A stretch of 64,000 bases of DNA, taken from Fimbriimonadales bacterium (GTDB taxonomy: Bacteria; Armatimonadota; Fimbriimonadia; Fimbriimonadales; ATM1). The position numbers and the translations under genes were made by a program. Position 1 is the first letter of the stretch. Each line of letters begins with the position of its first letter. Below, piece after piece: positions 19,343 to 27,748 of the stretch. The DNA is taken from NCBI GenBank assembly GCA_035559795.1, contig DATMAR010000003.1, forward strand, positions 248,001-312,000. The letters run 5' to 3'. Under the pieces are notes generated by a model that was given only the letters and a program-made list of their open reading frames with translations, was not told the DNA's origin and did not search any database.

Positions 19343-20587
19343 GTGCCTAACGCTGGCTCTCAGGAAAAAACTCTTCGTCTACCCATGCCGTTGCAGGCAC
19401 TTCGGCATCGGGATTTTCGTTTATGGTGGATTGGCGCTTTTCTTTCCTTTGTCGGAACTTGGGTGCAGAACACGGGACAGCAGTGGTTGGTTTACGAACT
19501 CACAGGTAGCGAAACGGCGTTAGGTTTATTGACGTTTCTCCAATCCGCTCCGATGTTTCTTTTAGGTCCCTTGGGGGGATGGCTCGCAGACCACTGCAAC
19601 AAGCGAATCGTTTTAATCACCGCTTCTTCTATTTTCGCATTATCTGCGTTCATGCTCGCCATCGCAGTTTGGACGAATCAGATAAGTTTTTTTCTCATAG
19701 CGATTTTCGCATTAGTGAACGGATGCACTGCCGTTATCGAAATCCCTACACGCCTTTCCACGATTGCTCAAATCGTTCCACAAGAGGAATTAGCGAACGC
19801 TTTGCCGCTGAATTCGGCGACATTCAACACAGCACGCGTCGTGGGTCCGGTAATTGGTGGAATTTTATTGAATGCCTTCGGAGCATCGGTTTGCTATTTC
19901 GTAAACGGGATAAGTTATGCAGCGATTATTCTTGCGCTTTTGGCAATTCAAGCCGACTTGCGCGCACCGCAACACGAATCGGCTCCCCTGTTCGAAACGC
20001 TTTTCGACGGCATCCGACATGTATTTCGTGAGAAGGCTTTTCTCATGCTCGTTTCGATGATGAGCACGACTTCGTTTTTCGGGATGTATTACCTTTCGCA
20101 AATTTCTTCCCTTGCGAAAGCGAGACTCCATTTAGCAGAGGGGGGATATTCCTTGCTCTTCACTTCTTCTGGAATCGGAGCGCTCGTGGGTTTGACATTA
20201 TTAGCCACGACGAGCCATAAGCCTTATAAAGGGTTGGTCGTTTCCATTGCGATGCTGGGATTCGGTTGTTCGATGATAGGCTTGTCTTTGGTAACTTTGC
20301 CGGTTGCGGCTATGCTTTGCTTGGGGTTCATGGGAATGTTCGGAATTATGCAAATGGTGGGGACGAACACGTTACTGCAATACTACTCCCCCCCCGAATT
20401 GCGAGGAAGGGTGGTAGCGGTTCATGCTTGGTCGCTTTCCGGTCTCAGTCCTTTTGGAGCAATTCTATTCGGATGGATTGGTGAAAGAAGTGGCTTGGGG
20501 ACTGCCTTTTCGATTAGCGGTTTCGTAATTGCAAGCATCGCTTTCTTAGTATTGTTATTCGGGGGGGCGATAAGGAGTTTGAGATAG
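19343..20587 (+). CDS. MFS transporter (EntS/MFS_3 type)
   Basis: The 414 residues form about twelve helices. After a short tail, ALRHRDFRLWWIGAFLSFVGTWVQNTGQQWLVYELTG is the typical opening of the EntS-like branch, followed by the GWLADHCNKRIVLI loop 2-3 motif. Members export siderophores, drugs or other small molecules by proton antiport. The start is GTG 19343. The substrate cannot be told. Confidence 0.9.
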   Translation: MPNAGSQEKTLRLPMPLQALRHRDFRLWWIGAFLSFVGTWVQNTGQQWLVYELTGSETALGLLTFLQSAPMFLLGPLGGWLADHCNKRIVLITASSIFALSAFMLAIAVWTNQISFFLIAIFALVNGCTAVIEIPTRLSTIAQIVPQEELANALPLNSATFNTARVVGPVIGGILLNAFGASVCYFVNGISYAAIILALLAIQADLRAPQHESAPLFETLFDGIRHVFREKAFLMLVSMMSTTSFFGMYYLSQISSLAKARLHLAEGGYSLLFTSSGIGALVGLTLLATTSHKPYKGLVVSIAMLGFGCSMIGLSLVTLPVAAMLCLGFMGMFGIMQMVGTNTLLQYYSPPELRGRVVAVHAWSLSGLSPFGAILFGWIGERSGLGTAFSISGFVIASIAFLVLLFGGAIRSLR

Positions 20588-20625
20588 GACTTCCACTTAT
20601 CTTCGTTTTATCTTCTTTTTATCCT

Positions 20626-20650
20626 CGTTCCCAAACTCAGTTTGGGAACG
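20626..20650. repeat. Palindromic repeat, family A, spacer TCA
   Basis: The arms are identical to those at 1745-1769. Confidence 0.9.
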
Positions 20651-20728
20651 TATTGGAGATAACTTCCATTCTATTTTCTAAACGTATGTTATAAACAGAA
20701 ACTTACACATCTGTCGCTTCTCTCACAT

Positions 20729-20862
20729 TCGGTTCCCCTTCGAGCGGAGCGAAGAGGGGGAACCTTCGAGGAGGGGGTAAAAAATATCTAGAAAAAAACA
20801 CATTCTTGAGTTTATAGAACCCCTCCGTAAGGTTCACCTGCTTGCGCAAGGGGAAACGTTTT
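20729..20862. repeat. Bipartite interspersed element, family C
   Basis: The left end has GGTTCCCCTTCGAGCGGAGC, then AGGGGGAACC and GGAGGGGGT. The right end has CCCCTCCGTAAGGTTC and CGCAAGGGGAAAC. Each end can fold on itself and the two ends are roughly complementary. Related copies lie near 1484-1733, 27533-27696 (opposite orientation), 36073-36118 and 56668-56722. Confidence 0.75.
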
Positions 20863-20894
20863 ATGAATGACATCGATTTTTTCCTCGTATTACT

Positions 20895-20919
20895 CGTTCC
20901 CAAACTATGTTTGGGAACG
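20895..20919. repeat. Palindromic repeat, family A, spacer TAT
   Basis: The arms are identical to those at 1745-1769. Confidence 0.9.
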
Positions 20920-20967
20920 TTATTTCGGTTCTTTCGAGCGAAGCTCAGAAATGAGTATTTTTATCCT

Positions 20968-20992
20968 CGTTCCCAAACACTGTTTGGGAACG
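20968..20992. repeat. Palindromic repeat, family A, spacer ACT
   Basis: The arms are identical to those at 1745-1769. Confidence 0.9.
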
Positions 20993-21051
20993 CGTTATTC
21001 CCCAACTTCATCGAATCGCGTCTTATGGCGCTCCTACAATGAGCAATGAAT

Positions 21052-22122
21052 TCACTTCATGTTTACGATTCTCTCGAATTCCGATCTATCTTTCGCTTTT
21101 GCGAGAGCATCGTCATAAGTAACGACTTTTTTCTTGACGAGATTTGCCAACGATTGGTCCAACGTCATCATTCCCATTCGGGTGCCCGTTTGAAGTATCG
21201 AATAAATCTGATACGTTTTATTTTCTCGAATCAAATTCCTAACCGCACCGACACCTGTTAAAACTTCGAAAGCCGCAACTCTTCCCTGCCCGTCCGCTCG
21301 ACGAACCAAAGTCTGGGAAATCACACCTACTAAATTCACGGACAATTGCATTCTTATCTGCTGCTGTTGATGAATGGGAAAAACGTCTATGATTCTATCT
21401 ATGGTCTGCACTGCGTCCGCAGTGTGAAGCGTTCCGAAAACTAATTGGCCCGTTTCTGCGGCAGTAATTGCGAGGTGAATGGTTTCCAAATCGCGCATCT
21501 CACCGACCAATATCACGTCGGGATCTTGTCGTAAAACGTATTTCAGTGCATTGGCGAAACTCAACGTATCGTTTTCGATTTCGCGCTGTCGAATAAGCGC
21601 TTTATCTTCTGTGTGAATGAATTCGATCGGGTCTTCCACCGTTACAATGTGACTGGCAAACTTGTGATTGATATAATCAATGCACGCAGCTTGCGTCGTA
21701 GACTTTCCACTTCCTGCGGGTCCCGTCATTAAAACGAAACCGCGCGGTCGTTCGCAAAAAGATTCGACGACTCGTGGAACACCTAACTCCTCGAACGTTT
21801 GAATTTTGCTGGGAATCACACGAAATGCCGCTTGCACGCATCCTCTTTGCCGATAGACATTCCCGCGAAAGCGTGCGAAACCAGGAATTTCGTAAGCGAA
21901 GTCCAATTCTAAATCTTTTTCGAACTTTCTTCTTTGCGATTCTGCAAGCAGTGAGAAGATCTCTGCTTTCGATGAGTCTGGGGTAAACGGCTCTTCATCC
22001 TCTAAACAAATAAGATCACCATGTACGCGAACGTAGGGTTTCGATCCGGCTTTGATGTGCAAATCCGAACCTCCGAGCGCAACCGTACGATGCAGTAGAT
22101 CGTCAATCCTACCCCCCGGCAC
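21052..22122 (-). CDS. PilT-like twitching ATPase, first of three
   Basis: The product has about 356 residues with a P-loop (GPAGSGKSTT), an Asp-box HIVTVEDPIEF, a Walker B DVILVGEMRD and a His-box TAETGQLVFGTLHT. A near-standard PilT signature is present near the C-terminus (VRNLIRENKTYQI). PilT motors depolymerise type IV pili. The frame opens at TTG 22137, but GGAGG lies just inside it, 6 nt before a GTG at 22122, so GTG 22122 is the better start; it overlaps the upstream pilT by 14 nt. Confidence 0.9.
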   Translation of the reverse strand: MPGGRIDDLLHRTVALGGSDLHIKAGSKPYVRVHGDLICLEDEEPFTPDSSKAEIFSLLAESQRRKFEKDLELDFAYEIPGFARFRGNVYRQRGCVQAAFRVIPSKIQTFEELGVPRVVESFCERPRGFVLMTGPAGSGKSTTQAACIDYINHKFASHIVTVEDPIEFIHTEDKALIRQREIENDTLSFANALKYVLRQDPDVILVGEMRDLETIHLAITAAETGQLVFGTLHTADAVQTIDRIIDVFPIHQQQQIRMQLSVNLVGVISQTLVRRADGQGRVAAFEVLTGVGAVRNLIRENKTYQIYSILQTGTRMGMMTLDQSLANLVKKKVVTYDDALAKAKDRSEFERIVNMK

Positions 22123-23203
22123 CGGCGACCTCCGCAAGTCCTAAATTCAAGGCTCGTCTTTGAAATTCCAAAGGTGCTTGGCTTTTTGCCAACGCGTTTT
22201 CGTAATCGATTACGCCTTTTTTCAAAAGTTCTAACAAATGGCTGTCTAAAGTTTGCATTCCGTATTCCGCACCGGTTTGGATGTCCAAATACATTTGGTG
22301 AGTTTTTCCTTCACGGATAAGGCTTCGGATACTGTGAGTCGCTACCAACACTTCGAATGCCGCCACTCTTCCTTTACCGTCTTTTGTAGGAATTAATGTT
22401 TGGCTGAGGACGGCTTGTAAAGTTACGGAAAGTTGCGTACGGATTTGCGCTTGCTGATCGGGAGAAAACACATCCACGATGCGGTCGATCGTCTGCGCGG
22501 CATCTACTGTATGGAGCGTAGACATCACCAAGTGTCCGGTCTCGGCTGCTGTTATTGCGAGTTGAATCGTTTCCAAATCGCGCATTTCGCCTACTAAAAT
22601 CACATCGGGATTTTGTCGCATGACATGTCGAAGTGCATCCGCATAACTATGCGTGTCAACCCCTAATTCACGCTGATTGATTACACTGATTTTGTCTTGG
22701 TGCATATATTCGATGGGGTCTTCGATGGTCATGATATGCGCGCGGCGGTTGGTGTTAATGTGTTCTACGATTGCGGCGAGAGTGGTGCTTTTGCCAGAGC
22801 CGGTTGGACCAGTTACCAAAATCAAACCGCGAGGGAGCATCGCCAACTGCTTAGCGACTTGTGGAACACCCAATTCATCAATCGTGCGAATTTTAAAAGG
22901 AATCATGCGAAAAACGCCATTGAGTGTTCCACGCGCCCAAAACATATTCACACGAAAACGACAAAGCCCCTCCACTTGATAGGATAGGTCGAGTTCTTTG
23001 AAACTTTCCAATTTCGCCCAGCGCTCTTCGTTCAAGATGCTTCTGAGCAGTTCTTCGACTTCCGTATCAGTAAGGGGGGGATAATTCATGCGCACGAGAT
23101 TGCCATGAATCCGAAGCACGGGAGGTTGCCCTGCTTTGATATGTAGGTCGCTCGCGTCGCGTTCGACGAGTTCTTTCAGTAAGTCGTCAATGGAGAACCG
23201 CAT
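22109..23203 (-). CDS. pilT: Type IV pilus retraction ATPase PilT
   Basis: The 364 residues contain all PilT signatures: an N-terminal DLHIKAGQPPVLRIHG segment, P-loop GPTGSGKSTTLAA, IMTIEDPIEYMH, DVILVGEMRD, the His-box, and the retraction motif as IRSLIREGKTHQM. It matches canonical PilT best of the three. It starts 3 nt after the stop of the upstream paralogue without its own ribosome site, so translation is probably coupled. Confidence 0.95.
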   Translation of the reverse strand: MRFSIDDLLKELVERDASDLHIKAGQPPVLRIHGNLVRMNYPPLTDTEVEELLRSILNEERWAKLESFKELDLSYQVEGLCRFRVNMFWARGTLNGVFRMIPFKIRTIDELGVPQVAKQLAMLPRGLILVTGPTGSGKSTTLAAIVEHINTNRRAHIMTIEDPIEYMHQDKISVINQRELGVDTHSYADALRHVMRQNPDVILVGEMRDLETIQLAITAAETGHLVMSTLHTVDAAQTIDRIVDVFSPDQQAQIRTQLSVTLQAVLSQTLIPTKDGKGRVAAFEVLVATHSIRSLIREGKTHQMYLDIQTGAEYGMQTLDSHLLELLKKGVIDYENALAKSQAPLEFQRRALNLGLAEVAGAGG

Positions 23204-23206
23204 CGT

Positions 23207-24286
23207 TTAGCGACGTAGCATCTGCCGTAATTCCGACACGATGCCGGCATAGTTTAATGCTGTCTCCTCTGTAATCACTCCTGCTTTGACGTATTTCATG
23301 AGGCTTTGGTTCATCGTTTGCATTCCCCAGAAATGCCCTTCGCTAATGGCATGATAAAGTTCTCCGAAATGCCCGTCTTCTATCATTTTCGAAACGGTCG
23401 GAGTGCAAATCATCACTTCACATGCACAAACACGTCCCGCGCCATCCGCTCGCGGAACTAACTTCTGCGATATTACTGCTCGAAGTGTCGAGGATAGACG
23501 CATGCATAAGTGATTTTTCTCGTGAGGAGGAAACATGTTTACGATTCGGTCGAGAGTTTCTGATGCGCTTGGCGTATGCACGGTCGAAAAAACTAGGTGT
23601 CCCGTTTCGCCTGCCTGAAGAGCAACGTTAAAAGTTTCAGGGTCGCGCATTTCGCCTACAAGGATAACGTCAGGGGCTTCGCGCAACGCAGCACGAATCG
23701 CAGAAAAGAAGTCCAGCGTGTCTATGTGGATTTCACGCTGGCTTACATGCGCCATTTTGTCTTCATGCACGAACTCGATAGGGTCTTCGATCGTAACGAT
23801 ATGGCAAGCCCGTGTGCGGTTGAGCAGGTCGATGACCGCAGCGAGTGAAGTGCTCTTCCCACAACCCGTTGGTCCTGTGAAAAGAACCAACCCTTGGCGA
23901 TGTTTCGCAATCTCATTAAGAACAGGGGGAAGCCCGAGTTGCTCGATGGAGAGAATCTGCAAAGGAATCAATCGAAATGCCCCTGCCATCGTTCCTCGTT
24001 GGAAATAAAGGTTTGCGCGAATGCGCATTTTTTTCTCGACACTGAATGCCAAGTCCATCTCCAATGTCTCTTCGAACTTGTGAAGTTGTTTAGGAGACAT
24101 TACGCTCGTAACCAAGCGTTGGGCCTCTTCCTCTGTAATTTCGTCCCAATCTCCTGGTAGGGGCTTTACGACAGCGTGCTGGCGGATTTTCGGCACTGAA
24201 CCCGCCTTGACATAAAGGTCGGAAGCGTTCTCGTCGAACGCTATCATCAACAATTCGTGCAAAGTGGCTTCTGCGACTTTTGCCAT
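23207..24286 (-). CDS. PilT/PilU-like ATPase, divergent paralogue
   Basis: The 359 residues share the PilT layout, with P-loop GPTGCGKSTSLAA, IVTIEDPIEFVH and DVILVGEMRD. The region equivalent to the AIRNLIRE retraction motif has drifted to TPTVSKMIEDGHFGEL. Loss of that motif suggests a PilU-like accessory role working with the other two rather than independent retraction. It heads the three-gene pilT run and follows an exported protein gene by 28 bp. Confidence 0.9.
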   Translation of the reverse strand: MAKVAEATLHELLMIAFDENASDLYVKAGSVPKIRQHAVVKPLPGDWDEITEEEAQRLVTSVMSPKQLHKFEETLEMDLAFSVEKKMRIRANLYFQRGTMAGAFRLIPLQILSIEQLGLPPVLNEIAKHRQGLVLFTGPTGCGKSTSLAAVIDLLNRTRACHIVTIEDPIEFVHEDKMAHVSQREIHIDTLDFFSAIRAALREAPDVILVGEMRDPETFNVALQAGETGHLVFSTVHTPSASETLDRIVNMFPPHEKNHLCMRLSSTLRAVISQKLVPRADGAGRVCACEVMICTPTVSKMIEDGHFGELYHAISEGHFWGMQTMNQSLMKYVKAGVITEETALNYAGIVSELRQMLRR

Positions 24287-24314
24287 GAGTAGTTACCTCT
24301 CGAAGGATGGTGAT

Positions 24315-25121
24315 TTAAAGAGAACGCCGTGACGGTCTCAAAGCGAAGTATACCAACACCCCGGTTAGAATAGCCGCTGCTCCTATCCATACCCAGAGGA
24401 GGAAAGAACCGTCTGTTCGTTTGTTAGACGTAGTTGAAGCGTTTTTCGTTTGAGCAGCCTCGGGAATAGTCTCGGGAAAAGAGATTTTCGAGGGGTCTTG
24501 GGTCTTCAGCAAGATGCGATATTCCACAGTCTTGACCCCGGGATCGTACTGAGCTTCGATTTTCACACTTTCGTTCTCATAGCCTTTTACAGTCACTCCT
24601 TTCATAGGGATTTCCCCTTCGAAAATCACACCAATTGTGTGCACCGTATTCGGTGAAGGGGCTCCGGCGAATGCCTTCGCGATGGGCAGAATTCGAAAGA
24701 CGCCTTTTTCTCGATCAATGAGAGAATCGATTGCAAAGCGCGCCATCAGGATTTTAATTTGCTTTCCCTGCTCGGTGCCGGTAGTCGTAAAGTCTATGCT
24801 GAGCCCTCGAATCGGAACACCCGCGTATTCGCCGATTTTCTCGCATTGCTCTTTTAGAAGTTTCGAGGGATATTTTTCGGAGACCATTCGCACCTGCACA
24901 TAATCCGAACCGACGGGAGATTTCATCACCCAAATCATCACATCCGGTTTTCCTGTCAAAAATTGTGCGAGTAGAGTGTTCGGTGAAGCCACCAGGAGGG
25001 AAACGATGCTGAAAAGAAATAGCGAAACATACGACTGCGAATGTTTTCTTTTCTTTTCTCGCACCGAATCAGCGGAAATCCCTTTGAAGGGGTTCATCTT
25101 GAATCTAAGTTTTTTTCTCAT
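24315..25121 (-). CDS. Exported, C-terminally anchored protein of unknown function
   Basis: The product has 268 residues (259 if the Met at 25097 is used). A signal-type helix lies near residues 31-52, a beta-rich extracytoplasmic domain spans about 55-220, and a Ser/Thr/Lys linker leads to a C-terminal helix (LLWVWIGAAAILTGVLVYFAL) with a basic tail. I do not recognise the family. It lies between purQ and the pilT genes, 15 and 28 bp from them, so it is probably co-transcribed and may serve the pilus system. Confidence 0.65.
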   Translation of the reverse strand: MRKKLRFKMNPFKGISADSVREKKRKHSQSYVSLFLFSIVSLLVASPNTLLAQFLTGKPDVMIWVMKSPVGSDYVQVRMVSEKYPSKLLKEQCEKIGEYAGVPIRGLSIDFTTTGTEQGKQIKILMARFAIDSLIDREKGVFRILPIAKAFAGAPSPNTVHTIGVIFEGEIPMKGVTVKGYENESVKIEAQYDPGVKTVEYRILLKTQDPSKISFPETIPEAAQTKNASTTSNKRTDGSFLLWVWIGAAAILTGVLVYFALRPSRRSL

Positions 25122-25136
25122 TTTTTTAATAACAAA

Positions 25137-25811
25137 TTAGCGAGCGAGTTTTTCTAAAATCTTTTTCCCCCCCTCGCTGCCGAGAAGGTAATTACAAGCT
25201 CGATCTGGATGAGGCATTATACCGAGAACATTTCCCTTTTCGTTCAAAATCCCTGCGATAGAGTGTATCGAACCGTTCGGATTCGCCTCCTCGGTTACTT
25301 CACCTTCTTTATTGCAATACACGAACGCAATCCTTCCTTCGCGCTCGAGTTTCGCAATGGTCTCTTCATCCGCCACATAACGACCTTCGTTATGAGCAAT
25401 CGGCAACTTTATGACTCCTTCTATTCCTTTAGTCCAAAAAGAATTCTTGTTCACCGGTTTGATATATACATCCTTACAGATAAAACGACGCGAAGCGTTC
25501 CGAACTAACGCTCCCGGAAGAATATGCGCTTCTGTCAATATCTGAAAACCGTTACAAATCCCGATTACCGGCTTACCTTCTTCGGCGAAACGCTTTACTT
25601 CTTCGATCACCGGTGCGAGCGCTGCTAATGCGCCCCCCCTCAAATAATCTCCGTAGGTAAATCCACCTGGCAACAAAACGGCGTCGTAGCCTTCTAAAGA
25701 TTTCGTCGTGAACCAAACATAATCTGCCTTCACGTTCAAATCGTCGTTGAGCGCATGATAGGCGTCCTGATCGCAATTGCTTCCCGGAGTCTGAATAATA
25801 GCGACTCTCAC
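25137..25811 (-). CDS. purQ: Phosphoribosylformylglycinamidine synthase, glutaminase subunit
   Basis: The 224 residues form a class I glutaminase. The opening is VAIIQTPGSNCDQDA; the oxyanion loop is LLPGGFTYGDYLRGGALAA; the nucleophile Cys is in GICNGFQIL near residue 87; the His of MPHPDRA lies near the C-terminus. PurQ supplies ammonia to PurL in purine synthesis, with PurS as bridge. It overlaps purS by 4 nt; purL is not in the window. Confidence 0.97.
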   Translation of the reverse strand: MRVAIIQTPGSNCDQDAYHALNDDLNVKADYVWFTTKSLEGYDAVLLPGGFTYGDYLRGGALAALAPVIEEVKRFAEEGKPVIGICNGFQILTEAHILPGALVRNASRRFICKDVYIKPVNKNSFWTKGIEGVIKLPIAHNEGRYVADEETIAKLEREGRIAFVYCNKEGEVTEEANPNGSIHSIAGILNEKGNVLGIMPHPDRACNYLLGSEGGKKILEKLAR

Positions 25812-26041
25812 GAAACCTCCTCGATTTGGAACTCTTCGATAACGGGATTCACCAGCACTTTTCTCGCCATCTCTTCGACTTCACCAACGCTGCCGTCCGA
25901 CAAAGAAAGTTCTATCACTTTGCCGATTCGGACGTCTTGTAACTGAGTGAAGCCTAAAGAACGTAGGGATTCCCCGACCGCTCTCCCCGCCGGGTCCAAA
26001 AGCCCCGGTTTAAGAGTGACCAAAACGCGGTATTTTTTCAT
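25808..26041 (-). CDS. purS: Phosphoribosylformylglycinamidine synthase subunit PurS
   Basis: The 77 residues match PurS in full: RVLVTLKPGLLDPAGRAVGESLRSLGF, then VRIGKVIEL and a C-terminal NPVIEEFQI. It is a small dimer that bridges PurL and PurQ. It is the first gene of the minus-strand run that continues through purQ, the exported protein and the three pilT genes. Confidence 0.96.
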   Translation of the reverse strand: MKKYRVLVTLKPGLLDPAGRAVGESLRSLGFTQLQDVRIGKVIELSLSDGSVGEVEEMARKVLVNPVIEEFQIEEVS

Positions 26042-26100
26042 ACGAAAATTCTGACAGCGAACCGCAAATTTTCGCAGGATAGGACATGCAATTTCACGGA

Positions 26101-26850
26101 ATGAAATACAGAAACAGAGGGGCAGCGATGATTCTTACGGCTACACTGTTACTTTTCGGGAGCATTTCCTATTCCGAGACCTCCCTACCGAGGTTGATTG
26201 ATAAACCCCTCGCCGAGTATTACCAGCAAGCCCTCTCCGCGCATTATTCGGGAGAACCCCATAAAGCCCTCGCCATGCTCGAGTTGTTATTAATTCCGCC
26301 TGGAACAGAGGTCCACGCTGATTACAGTCCTCTCCCAGCAGAGGTTCGAAACGAGTTCAAAAAAGGTGTCGAGCGCGGCTTCGAGATGTGGAGAGAAGTC
26401 CTCGGAAACGATTTCCCGTTCCGCCTCACGAATAACCCAAAGGCGAAAGTAAAAATACAGTTCCTGGAAAAAGTGAGTCCTGAGCAAGACAACTGCAAAG
26501 GGGAAATCCGCTCGAAAAGGCGCATCCAATGGAACAAAGAAGTCCATTACGTGGAATTCACTGCTGATGTCCTCGTAGCAAAATACTCCACCAAAAATCA
26601 CTGGATGGCTAGCGGAGAAGTGGCACAAATAATAGCCCATGAACTCGGTCATGCCATGGGGCTAGGGCATCCTAAGGGTATCGGTATGGTGATGGGTCCT
26701 GTGATCTTAGGCGACCCGATTACCCAAGTCCAGCCCCTCGAAGCCGAAAGTGTCATAGCATTCCGCCGAATTGTTCGCGGCACGGTGGACAGAATCAGCG
26801 CACAGGCTTCGAGTTCCCAACGCGCTTTGATAACTGTCATCGAGCGGTAG
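26101..26850 (+). CDS. Exported zinc metalloprotease (matrixin-like)
   Basis: A signal peptide (MKYRNRGAAMILTATLLLFGS) is followed by about 220 residues. The zinc site IAHELGHAMGLGHP near residue 180 is the extended HExxHxxGxxH motif of metzincins. Downstream MVMGP lies where matrixins carry their Met-turn. The preceding region (VKIQFLE...HYVEFTADVLV) resembles the M10 catalytic fold. It probably acts outside the cytoplasm. A further in-frame ATG at 26086 gives five more residues. Confidence 0.82.
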   Translation: MKYRNRGAAMILTATLLLFGSISYSETSLPRLIDKPLAEYYQQALSAHYSGEPHKALAMLELLLIPPGTEVHADYSPLPAEVRNEFKKGVERGFEMWREVLGNDFPFRLTNNPKAKVKIQFLEKVSPEQDNCKGEIRSKRRIQWNKEVHYVEFTADVLVAKYSTKNHWMASGEVAQIIAHELGHAMGLGHPKGIGMVMGPVILGDPITQVQPLEAESVIAFRRIVRGTVDRISAQASSSQRALITVIER

Positions 26851-26960
26851 GAAATATTTCAATATTTCTAAGGCTAACCTAATTTATCATTAGGAATTTA
26901 TCCTTTTTGCTTGAAATTTCTTTACTTTTCATCTCCGGTTAGTGTAAAACTCACTTCCGG
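26851..26960. promoter_or_regulatory. Three inverted repeats before the sigma-factor gene
   Basis: 26851-26868 has arms GAAATATT and AATATTTC; 26878-26894 has CCTAAT and ATTAGG; 26935-26960 has CCGG..AGTG and CACT..CCGG, the last ending within the ribosome site. The first may end the protease transcript. The others could be operators or leader structure. Confidence 0.35.
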
Positions 26961-26968
26961 AGACAAAA

Positions 26969-27520
26969 ATGACAAATCCGATCGCACTTACCGAATCCGA
27001 ACTCGTTCTTTTGGCTAAACGCGGTTCGAAAGAGGCTTTCGATAGGCTCGTGGGAAGATGCACCCCTGCGCTTCAGTCTTTCGCAAGGCGGTTTCTGAGA
27101 AATCCCGATGAGGCGGCTGACGCCGTTCAGGTCACGTGGGTCAAAGCGCATCGTTCCCTCGCAGAATTCGACACTTCCCGTCCTTTCCGTCCTTGGCTGT
27201 ATCGGATTTGCGCCAATGTTTGCAGGGACATCGCTCGTCGCACTCACAAAGAAGAATCCCTGGATGACGTGTCTTATAAAATGGAAAGCCCTTGTCATCT
27301 CGAAGAAGGCTTAGAAGCGAACGAGGTGAAAAGGACGATCCTCCGAGCGATTCTCAAACTTCCGAAAAAATATCGAAAAATCTTCGCACTTCGACATTAC
27401 GGCCAAATGGAAGTGGGTGAGATAGCGCAAAAACTCGGCACCCCCGAAGGCACGATTAAGAGTTGGCTCTTCAGAGCGAGGGCTTTGTTAAGAAAAGAGT
27501 TGGCAGAAGTAATGGCGTAA
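26969..27520 (+). CDS. ECF-type RNA polymerase sigma factor
   Basis: The 183 residues comprise region 2 (EAFDRLVGRCTPALQSFARRFLRNPDEAADAVQVTWVKAHRSL, about 23-68) and region 4 with a helix-turn-helix (KIFALRHYGQMEVGEIAQKLGTPEGTIKSWLFRARALL, about 140-177). It should direct RNA polymerase to a specific promoter set. No anti-sigma gene is adjacent on either side. CCGGAGAC is the probable ribosome site. Confidence 0.93.
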   Translation: MTNPIALTESELVLLAKRGSKEAFDRLVGRCTPALQSFARRFLRNPDEAADAVQVTWVKAHRSLAEFDTSRPFRPWLYRICANVCRDIARRTHKEESLDDVSYKMESPCHLEEGLEANEVKRTILRAILKLPKKYRKIFALRHYGQMEVGEIAQKLGTPEGTIKSWLFRARALLRKELAEVMA

Positions 27521-27532
27521 TTTTTTTTATTG

Positions 27533-27696
27533 GTTCCCCCCCATCATAGGTTCTCCCTCTTCGCTCCGCTCGAAGGAAACCGGATTTTATTATCCTCCTT
27601 TTGACTTGTAAAGTGCATCTAATGTAAAAACGTGAAATATATTCAACGAAAAACGGTTCCCTTTGCGTAAGCAGGGGGAACCATACGGAGGGGGTC
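27533..27696. repeat. Bipartite interspersed element, family C, reverse orientation
   Basis: This is the only evident content of the 228-bp gap. The left part has GGTTCTCCCTCTTCGCTCCG and the right part CGTAAGCAGGGGGAACC then CGGAGGGGGTC. These are the motifs of the copy at 20729 on the other strand. Confidence 0.7.
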
Positions 27697-27748
27697 AATA
27701 AATAAGAATTCTTTCAATACGAACCTCTTCTAATCGAGACACGAAAGA

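Larger units (their letters stand above)
20588..21051. repeat. Repeat-filled gap
   Basis: No gene is visible. It contains three family-A palindromes, one nearly complete bipartite element (about 20729-20862) and one GCGCC repeat (about 21014-21040). Confidence 0.85.

Noticed and set aside
20626-20992. Family-A palindromes as a CRISPR or LexA-type array
   Set aside because: Spacers are only 3 bp inside the palindrome, distances between copies are irregular, and the arm does not match a LexA box.
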